DNA of 64,000 nt. It comes from Centroberyx gerrardi. Taxonomy: Eukaryota; Chordata; Actinopteri; Beryciformes; Berycidae. Below, piece by piece: positions 57,435-64,000 of the stretch (its first letter is position 1; every line of letters starts with the position of its first letter). The notes beneath the pieces are model-generated. The model saw only the letters and a program-made list of their open reading frames with translations, was not told the DNA's origin and made no database searches. Position numbers and translations under genes: made by a program. The stretch is taken from positions 3,576,470 through 3,640,469 of the forward strand of contig NC_135997.1 of NCBI RefSeq assembly GCF_048128805.1, in the 5' to 3' direction.

Positions 57435-57805
57435 AGGCATACTGAGCAGGATTGTCCCATTGAAATAGCATAAACTCATCCACAGATGATCCTACTCAAT
57501 CATTTATGGCCCACTGGTAGTCTGTGACAGTGTGTGAGTCTGAAGAGAGCCTGCCTTCTGCCTTCTGCCTGGATTTTCTTATTTCTAACCCTAACCCTAA
57601 CCCTAACCCATTTGGCAGTAGGTGTGTCCACCTGCAACTAAAACCACTGCTGAATCATTTTATATCTAAAAGCCACGCTTGGTGTTTTGCCTCGCTGTAC
57701 TTTTTTTTGCTGTTTTTTACCATTCTAGCAACCGCAGGGAGGAGGGGTCAATTTTGACAGTTGTGTTTACAAGCCACAACCTGCAAAATCCTACTCAGTA
57801 TGCCT
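57435..57805. mobile_element. TTAA-flanked MITE (AGGCATACTGAG ends)
   Basis: TTAA (57431-57434) then AGGCATACTGAGCAGGATT; the right end, read inward, is TTAA then AGGCATACTGAGTAGGATT (TTAA at 57806-57809). The terminal inverted repeat is about 19 bp with one mismatch and length is 371 bp. It starts TTAAAGG, the signature I recall for T2/Kolobok MITEs. Four TAACCC units (57586-57609) lie inside. Confidence 0.8.
57586..57609. repeat. Interstitial telomere-like repeat, (TAACCC)4
   Basis: Four exact units of the vertebrate telomere repeat inside the TTAA element. Confidence 0.9.
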
Positions 57806-57842
57806 TTAACTGCAGCATTGACATATGGGCAGGGTTTTAAAA

Positions 57843-58610
57843 ATGGCTACTGTAGAGGAATGTGTACTTTTATACTTTCCCCATCACCGCCAAAAGAAAG
57901 AGTTAAAAAGAACATGGTATGTGCGCCAGATCAGCAAGTGTCTCTCTGAATGGGTCAGCACCATTTTAATTTGTTTTACACAGGAAATTACTTCTTCATT
58001 GGTCGTTGTTCGTTTAGCAGTAATTTCCATTTAGCGTCCCTACCTGAAACGCAGCAAAGCTAAACAAGAAATCCCTTGCATTGTTGCGTGCGTTGCTTAC
58101 GTAGAGTATGCAACGGGCCTTAGGGAGAGGAGGGATGTTTTGCAAACACTTGATAATGTAAATTTAATCAAAAGACACCATTTAGACAGGGATTGTATTT
58201 ATTATGTGCGTGATGCCATCTCCCCATCTACGGAAAGATCTTATGCTCTCTCAGCAGAGATATAAGTCAGCAAAGTCCAAAACTGCCTACTATCAGCAAA
58301 GCAATCCGTCAAACCCTGTGGAAGCTTACGGCACCTCATATCATACAAAAATTTAGTGATTTTCCCACCACTCAACACCAAAAATTTTCCGAAACAAGCC
58401 GCTTTCATGCAGCTCGCCAGTTTTCCGGGAGCTGTTGGTCTGACTGCACCCATATCAAAATCATTGCCCCACACTTGGGTGAGGATGCATACATCGATCG
58501 TAAGCGTTACCATAGCATCAACACCCAAGTGATTTTTGATGCTGATTACATGATTGTTGATGTTGTTGCCGACTGGATCTACACATGATTCTTTCTCAGT
58601 GGCTATGTAG
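57843..58610 (+). pseudogene. HARBI1-like PIF/Harbinger transposase remnant
   Basis: A first block, MATVEECVLLYFPHHRQKKE (from 57843), resembles the start of Harbinger nucleases. From about 58137 the frame reads DVLQTLDNVNLIKRHHLDRD, with an in-frame stop near 58262. It continues to AAFMQLASFPGAVG, where a one-base shift (about 58438) moves to the frame of DCTHIKIIAPHLGEDAYIDR and KRYHSINTQVIFDADYMI. These match the HARBI1 nuclease core (first catalytic aspartate in the DCTH motif). It ends near a TGA at 58586. With stops and a shift it cannot encode an active nuclease. The ends of the element were not found. Confidence 0.75.
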
Positions 58611-58619
58611 TGTACTTTG

Positions 58620-59030
58620 TTAGCATAATTTTAATACAAATAAATTATTTTTTGCTCTCACAAGAAGCGTTTTAGCTCACCCTCGCTCTCTTCTGCTTAT
58701 TTCTTCTCTTGTACTTGCACTGTCTTTTCTTCTGTTTTTCTTTTCAATGTAAAGCACATAGTTTTTTCTTTTTTAATGTAAAGCACATTGAACTTCAACT
58801 TACTGGATGATCTTGTTTTTGGAAATGTGCAGTCCACTCAGTGTGGACTGTGTGTGAGCAGTGAGTAAATTTGGACACAGTCACACATTTAATGCGATAG
58901 GAATAATTATGAGACACTTGGTAACTCCGGGTCCTAAACTCACACAGGCCCATCCCCACACCTTCTGGAAATATGTTCTCTATGCTCATTTCCTCTGGGA
59001 ATAATTAAAATGAACCACAAGAATTTTATA
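58620..59030. other. Gene-free stretch
   Basis: T-rich sequence; TGTAAAGCACAT appears twice (58750, 58778), resembling LINE 3' ends. No gene supported. Confidence 0.4.
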
Positions 59031-59032
59031 GG

Positions 59033-59340
59033 GGGAAGCACAGTGACTCTGTGGTTAGCACTGTCACCTCACAGCATGAAGGTCCTGGGTTCAATTCTGG
59101 GCCCTTTCTGTGTGCAGTCTGCATGTTCTCCTCGTGTTCACCTGGGTTTCCTCCACAGTCCAAAGACATTGATTTGAACACTCTAAAGTGTGAATGTGAG
59201 TGTGTTCTGTGATCGCCCTGTGATGGTCTGGCAACCAGTCCAGGGTGTTTCCCTGCCATCTGCCCAATGCATGCTGGGATAGGCCCCAGACCCCCGTGAC
59301 CTTGAATAGGAGTAAGCGGGTAACAACAATGAATGAATTA
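59033..59340 (+). mobile_element. tRNA-derived SINE with ATGA tail
   Basis: GAAGCACAGTGACTCTGTGG, then GGTTAGCACTGTCACC (A-box region) and GGTCCTGGGTTCAATTCTGG (B-box). A conserved body with CTGCATGTTCTCC, TGGGTTTCCTCC and CCACAGTCCAAAGACAT follows. An end with ATGCATGCTGGGATAGGC and an ATGAATGA tail is the classic layout of a widespread fish SINE mobilised by LINEs. Confidence 0.8.
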
Positions 59341-60140
59341 CTTTTTCTATGTAACGCAGAAAGCACTGGTTGTCTGACATTGTTAAAGAGTTGCATATTA
59401 ATGTTCTGAACAGTGGTTTCAACACATGAACCAATTTCAAAACTAATTATGGCCACTACATTGATAAATGTTAAACATAGTCACAGAGCTGCCGGACTTG
59501 TTTTGGTCTTGGCCACTATTGGATGTTGACTTGACTTTTTCCTGTCTATGTACAATTTTTCAAAGATATGTTTTTCTTCACCTGGTCCACCTTTGCTGAT
59601 TTTCTCCCCAGCACTACAAACAATTTAAGGGATTACACCTGTATATAGTTTGCAATGGTCCTCAAACCATGCATTGATAGTAAAAACCCTATGCACTGAA
59701 TAGTCAAAATCTGTTTTTTTTTTAAGAATTATTTTTGCATTTGAAAAGACATGTAAACTGTTTATTTTAGTCTTGGATTTGAATAGGACTTGATTTGCTG
59801 TGGTTTCGGTCTTGAGTTTATTTCGACCCCCTTTGGACCTGGTCTTGACTCGAACCTGGTCTTGGAATTTGATTTGAAATAAGGTGGATTTGACTACAGG
59901 TCTGAATGGAGCACAATAAAATTCTTGTGGCTAATCTTAATCATTGGCAGAGGCTAAGAACATAGAGATAATACTTATGGAACTTAAGGGAATGGGCACA
60001 TCTGACATGTTTAAGATTCATTTTTTTCTAACTAATTACTTGCCTGTATTGCAGAAATATATGGTACGTGTTGCTTAGCATAAACAATGCTTAATATTAT
60101 TTGTAAGGTCACAAATTGTGCTCCAGTATTTCCTTGATCA
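59341..60140. other. Upstream of galactosyltransferase gene
   Basis: No coding exon recognised. A repeated CTTG-GACTTGA-type motif at 59750-59890 suggests an old repeat. A 5' non-coding exon of the downstream gene may lie here or further upstream. Confidence 0.35.
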
Positions 60141-60173
60141 ATGATAGTGACTTTTTGTCTTTTCCCAATTGTA

Positions 60174-60184
60174 TTATCCTGCAG
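60174..60184 (+). promoter_or_regulatory. Splice acceptor before galactosyltransferase ATG
   Basis: TTATCCTGCAG preceded by TTTTTGTCTTTTCCC gives a good pyrimidine tract and AG. It implies at least one upstream 5' exon and decides the start codon at 60204. Confidence 0.6.
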
Positions 60185-60203
60185 GAGTGAGGACATCCAG
60201 CAC

Positions 60204-61241
60204 ATGGCAAACAAAAGACAGTCTCGTAGGTTTTTCTGTCAATTGTTAACTCTGTTTCTGTTCTTGATTCTCACAACATCTGTCATCATAATTGAGGTTG
60301 GTCTGAGTCACCTCCCTTTCACCTGGATTCCTAAGTTGTGGAAAGATGGTACTGTACAGATTTTGGCTCCACTAGCCAAAAAGCCAGGCAGTTATGACCA
60401 GTACTTTGTGGAATACCCTTATGAGTACCACTTTATTATAAATGAGCCAAACAAATGCGAGCAACAGAAGCCTTTCGTGGTTCTGATGGTTCCAGTGGCG
60501 CCCCACAACCGGGAGCATCGCGACATCATCCGCAGCACCTGGGGCAGTGAAAGCACGGTACTGGGCAAAGTGGTGAAGCTGTTCTTCCTGTTGGGGCTGC
60601 ACCCTGGAGAAGGAGCTGAGCAAATCCAACAGCAGCTGCTGCAGGAGAGCAGAGAGCACCAGGACCTGATCCAGAGTGACTTCCTGGACTGCTACAAGAA
60701 CCTGACCATCAAGACCATGGTGATGTTGGAGTGGCTGGACTCTCACTGCTCCAGTGCCTCCTATGCCATGAAGATTGATTCAGACACATTCCTGAATTTG
60801 AACAACCTGGTCAACATGCTGCTAGAAGCTCCGAAGGACAACTACATCACTGGACTGGTGGAGTGTAGAGCTATAGTTTCAAGAGACCCAACATCTAAGT
60901 GGTACCTACCTGTAGAGATATTTCCTGAGCCACAATATCCGTGTTATGCGTTGGGACTGGGCTACGTTTTGTCTTTAGACCTCCCTAGAAAGCTTGTGGA
61001 GGCATCTAGACACATTAGAGCTGTCTACATTGAAGATGTGTATTTGGGGTTGTGCATGAGATACTTGGACATCCTGCCCACCTACCCCCCAATCGGGAAT
61101 TATTTTAATGTGATCCCTGTGTTTTACAATCGCTGTGCTTACTCCAAACTAATAGCTACCACTACTTATGCATATGTCAATCATATGTGGGTTTGGAAAG
61201 ACTTTAAAAGACCAGAGCCTTTCTGTAGTGAGGAGAGATGA
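60204..61241 (+). CDS. Beta-1,3-galactosyltransferase-family protein (GT31)
   Basis: This is a Golgi type II membrane glycosyltransferase of family GT31, predicted to transfer galactose (or GlcNAc) from a UDP-sugar in beta-1,3 linkage to glycan chains. The protein has 345 residues on a single coding exon, as usual for the B3GALT group. A short cytoplasmic tail (MANKRQSRR) precedes a membrane anchor at about 11-35. The stem is followed by RSTWG at about 110, VKLFFLLGL, YKNLTIKTMVMLEWL, the metal-binding DSD at 192-194, CYALGLGYVLS and EDVYLG at 277. I chose the ATG at 60204 because a splice acceptor (TTATCCTGCAG, ending 60184) precedes it; the longer frame from 60141 crosses this intron end. 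Length and motifs fit B3GALT2-like fish paralogues; donor specificity cannot be read. A polyadenylation signal candidate is AATAAA at 61961. Confidence 0.9.
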   Translation: MANKRQSRRFFCQLLTLFLFLILTTSVIIIEVGLSHLPFTWIPKLWKDGTVQILAPLAKKPGSYDQYFVEYPYEYHFIINEPNKCEQQKPFVVLMVPVAPHNREHRDIIRSTWGSESTVLGKVVKLFFLLGLHPGEGAEQIQQQLLQESREHQDLIQSDFLDCYKNLTIKTMVMLEWLDSHCSSASYAMKIDSDTFLNLNNLVNMLLEAPKDNYITGLVECRAIVSRDPTSKWYLPVEIFPEPQYPCYALGLGYVLSLDLPRKLVEASRHIRAVYIEDVYLGLCMRYLDILPTYPPIGNYFNVIPVFYNRCAYSKLIATTTYAYVNHMWVWKDFKRPEPFCSEER

Positions 61242-62035
61242 TGAAGCACTTTACTTTACTCTACTTTTTTGAGATGTACAGTAGTTTGGGATTGTGTGTG
61301 TCATACCTGTCCAACTTTACCTCACTACTTCCTCCAGGACTTCCAGATGTCATCGAGCCTCATCAGGTCAGTTGTTGCCTCCATCCTCCGCACTTCTCAG
61401 GAACGACTAGATATATGAAGACACTTGAAAAAAAAATGGCATCCATATTGACAGAAATGAAGTACAGTTGTTATGTTAGTTTTATGTTAGAATTATCATT
61501 CTCATTTAATAATTCTTCCCCTTTGTTGTTTTATAATCGCTAGTGTCCATCTTTTTTTTAATGTATATATACAGTATACTGTATATATATACACTGTATA
61601 TTGTCTGAATGTGCAGCATTTTGTAACTTTGTTTTTGAAAAGTGCTATACAAATAGTTGTTAATATTGTTCCTATTATATTATTATTAGAAATATTGAGC
61701 ATTGTGCCCTTAAAGTAATATATCACTTTTGTAAAATATTAACATTTTTTTAAAAACACGCCTACACTAAGAGTTGCACCATCATGGCTAATATACTTTT
61801 TGAACTATGTTGTAAAAATGAAATCAAGTTAGTGACATTATTTTGGTTAACTTGCACAGTATTGGAGGTTGATTGTTCATGAACTCCAGACATTGGCTGC
61901 TTGTTCAAAGTCTGGTTAAAAATTATGGCATGGCTGATTTTCAGATTCATATTCATGTTGAATAAACTCAGGGTTCACATTTGAATGGCATACTTTGTGT
62001 GTTTGTTTCACAGACAGCGTTTAAACCTAAACCAA
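61242..62035. other. 3' flank of galactosyltransferase gene
   Basis: Probable 3' UTR. It contains ATATATAC palindromic repeats (61560-61600) and a LINE-like 3' end (TTTTTGAAAAGTGCTATACA with ATT repeats, 61630-61690). AATAAA at 61961-61966 is a candidate polyadenylation signal. Confidence 0.45.
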
Positions 62036-62039
62036 ACTA

Positions 62040-62515
62040 AAACTACATGGCACTCAATAGAGCGCATACCTCCACCAACACTATGCAATTGTCAATATAT
62101 ACTGGTTCCACATATCGGATTTTCACCAAAAGTTAATAATTTCTTCCATGCCACATTACCAACTTTTTTCAGGAGATGCACACATTTTCATGACTGGACC
62201 TGAAATGGGACATGAGATATGATAAATATCTCATGGTAAATTCTAGCCACTTTTAAGCATTTTAGCCGATTATTGCAATACCACATGGCCAATCAGCTCC
62301 ATTAGCTGCCCTTCTACTGTACCAAGTTTTGGAAAAATTAGCAGGTCGGTTATGTCTAAACCAGAAATGAGCTCTCCATCAGTTGTTCCTTGCCCCATGA
62401 CCACACTTCCACAAAGCTTCATGCAAATATGTTCATAACTTTAGGAGTTATCCTGCTAACAGACAGATAGACAGACAGATAGACAGAACAGGGCAAAAAC
62501 AAAACCCTCATCCAA
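62040..62515. repeat. Common fish repeat with GACAGATA tail
   Basis: Contains AAATTCTAGCCACTTTTAAG, CCAATCAGCTCCATTAGCTG, ACCAGAAATGAGCTCTCCA, TTGCCCCATGACCACACTTC and a GACAGATA/GACAGACA run at 62460-62485. I recognise this order as a high-copy fish repeat. Class uncertain. Confidence 0.55.
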
Positions 62516-63055
62516 CTAAATAACTGAACTAAGTAACATTTTATTATGGACTGCCAGATAGTGTTAAAGTCTTAAAGGAGAACTGAAATTATTTTTATTA
62601 AAATAGAAAACTCCCAGGCAATGTTACAGCACAGTCATGTCACTGGTCAACATACATTTTTATCTTTCAGATGTAAAGATACAAAGAAGTACAAATTTGA
62701 CATGGAGGAAGTGTTAGTAGATGACAAAACCTGTAGTTCTGTGTCATTAAATCTAACATACTGATATAATATGTTACATTGCAACAAGCGACTTCCTGTT
62801 GCTTTGTAGCCTGTAGTCTGAATGCACCATTAGTCTTCATATACAATAAATAACCTTTCAACTAAACTACATTTATCTGTAAAACATCATGAAGAACATT
62901 TTCCTTATCATGAGTCATAATAAATCTGAAAGCAAAACCATGAAAAACAATTTGGGACTTTAAAGGTCAGATCCATGTGGAGACAGGAAGATAGAAAATC
63001 CTCGATCTACCAGTCTCCCTTCCTCAATTACTTCTCTCCATTGTAATATAAGTAG
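62516..63055. other. Gene-free stretch
   Basis: A single TTAAAGGAGAACTG end at 62573 resembles the TTAA elements elsewhere, but I found no partner end. No gene supported. Confidence 0.35.
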
Positions 63056-63057
63056 TA

Positions 63058-63165
63058 CATTCATTCATTCATTCATTCATTCAACCTTTATTTAGTTCTT
63101 GGAAAACACACTGAGGGTTAGAGTGCCCTTTTTCAACGGTGATTACAAATAGGTAAGACAAAACA
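63058..63165 (-). mobile_element. LINE-type 3' end, minus strand
   Basis: Read on the minus strand: GTAATCACCGTTGAAAAAGG, GTGTTTTCCAAGAACTAAAT, AAAGGTTGAATGAATGAATG. This is a typical fish LINE/SINE terminus with an ATGA tail. No coding part. Confidence 0.55.
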
Positions 63166-64000
63166 CAAGAAAGAAGGAAAGTGGAGAAGTAACTGAATGG
63201 GGAATAAAAAGGAATCCAATTAATTAAAATAAGTTAAAATCAAGGCCTAAAATAATCCAGATTTAACGAGGATGCCGTTTAAAAGCAGAACTGAAAACAA
63301 AACCATGTCAGCTGACTCATATGTGACCTATGACTGAAAAACATGTGTCAGGGTTTGTTATGTTTTGCTGTTGTCAATATTGTCACGTATTTGACTTTCG
63401 CATCACCCTTGGGCTTAATTATTAAGTATATTTCCTTTCTCATCCTCCAGGCTTGTGCTCTGAGATGTCGCAGGCTGATTCATCTAACTACAATTTCCTC
63501 ACAGTCTCCAAACACACTAAAATGGAATAACTCAGTGTACACAAGTTGTCAGTGACTAATAACAGCTGCAATAATCATTTGAGACTGCAGAGGCTGCACT
63601 TTTCTAAATGTTTAAAAGTGTGGCACCTGTGTCCTGCTCTGCTTCTGACTCATGTGACTGAGGAAAGACTCTGGGAAACCTCTTGATGCAGCCAGCAACT
63701 CAGTCAGTGACAAAGTGGTTGGATTGTTATGAGTGAAGTATGATGTTAGTGGATTGAGTAATTGTGGGCCTTACATAGACAGTATATGAAATCTTAGCAT
63801 TGGTAACGTGTCCCACACTGTCCCACATTAACTTACTATTTGTCCCACATTTGGTCTGTTTGGTCACCCTACTCAGCGGCGGAGAGAGAACTAGAATGTT
63901 CGACTCAAGTAGAGGTATTGTTAAGTTGCTGATATTTTACTTAAGTGGAAGTAAAAGTACTGGTGTAAAAATCTACTTAAGTAGCTCATTTAAAATGTAC
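63166..64000. other. Gene-free end of window
   Basis: No exon supported. From about 63880 to the end the DNA has TTTTACTTAAGTGGAAGTAA and CTACTTAAGTAG motifs, the same fish repeat family as around 43620-44040 and 44430-44480. Confidence 0.45.

Noticed and set aside
58241-58528. 95-codon minus frame
   Set aside because: Antisense of the HARBI1-like remnant, which has clear nuclease motifs on the plus strand.
60372-60746. 124-codon minus frame
   Set aside because: Antisense shadow of the galactosyltransferase coding exon.
1-64000. CRISPR array, operons, bacterial-type systems
   Set aside because: Tandem repeats here are microsatellites or minisatellites without spacers; the genes are spliced vertebrate genes.

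Overview
The window looks like nuclear DNA of a ray-finned fish. It has compact spliced vertebrate genes, very dense simple repeats (GA, GT, AGT, GTAT), LINE 3' ends with ATTC or AAT tails, tRNA-derived SINEs, small inverted-repeat DNA elements, and an intact BEL/Pao retrotransposon, a class common in teleosts and absent from mammals. Most of the sequence is non-coding, and most open reading frames are shadows or low-complexity artefacts.

Layout. 1-2960: repeat-rich DNA with a perfect 30-bp-arm hairpin and a TTA-flanked inverted-repeat element. 2961-11081: a complete, apparently young BEL/Pao retrotransposon (minus strand, 2074-aa polyprotein, two LTRs, CATTT target duplication). 12401-12948: three-exon CC chemokine gene (minus). 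13748-14101: AGT microsatellite. 19833-24306: four-exon gabarapl2 (minus). 25248-32997: six-exon NQO1-type quinone reductase (minus); its introns hold a roughly 680-bp GA/CT tract, a 5'-truncated LINE and TTAA-type elements. 34556-36020: 7-bp-unit minisatellite. 36250-42690: LINE 3' ends, microsatellites and MITEs. 42789-44818: IL-17C-type cytokine gene (minus, first exon not found), with a 337-bp MITE in its intron flanked by an exact 10-bp duplication. 44819-60183: repeat-dominated DNA with LINE, SINE, hAT-like and PIF/Harbinger remnants. 60204-61241: single-exon beta-1,3-galactosyltransferase-family gene (plus). 61242-64000: more repeats.

The chemokine, gabarapl2, nqo1 and il17c genes all lie on the minus strand. 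Their human counterparts (CCL17/CCL22, GABARAPL2, NQO1, IL17C) are, from general knowledge, all on the long arm of chromosome 16, so this is probably a conserved synteny block rather than a functional operon-like unit. The chemokine and IL-17C are secreted immune signals, GABARAPL2 is an autophagy modifier, and NQO1 is a cytosolic flavoprotein.

I found no convincing undescribed multi-gene system. The best leads are the NQO2-like active-site residues in an NQO1-length protein, the extreme simple repeats on both sides of nqo1 exon 2, a set of TTAA-flanked MITE-like elements, and one unassigned 80-codon reading frame at 17229-17471.
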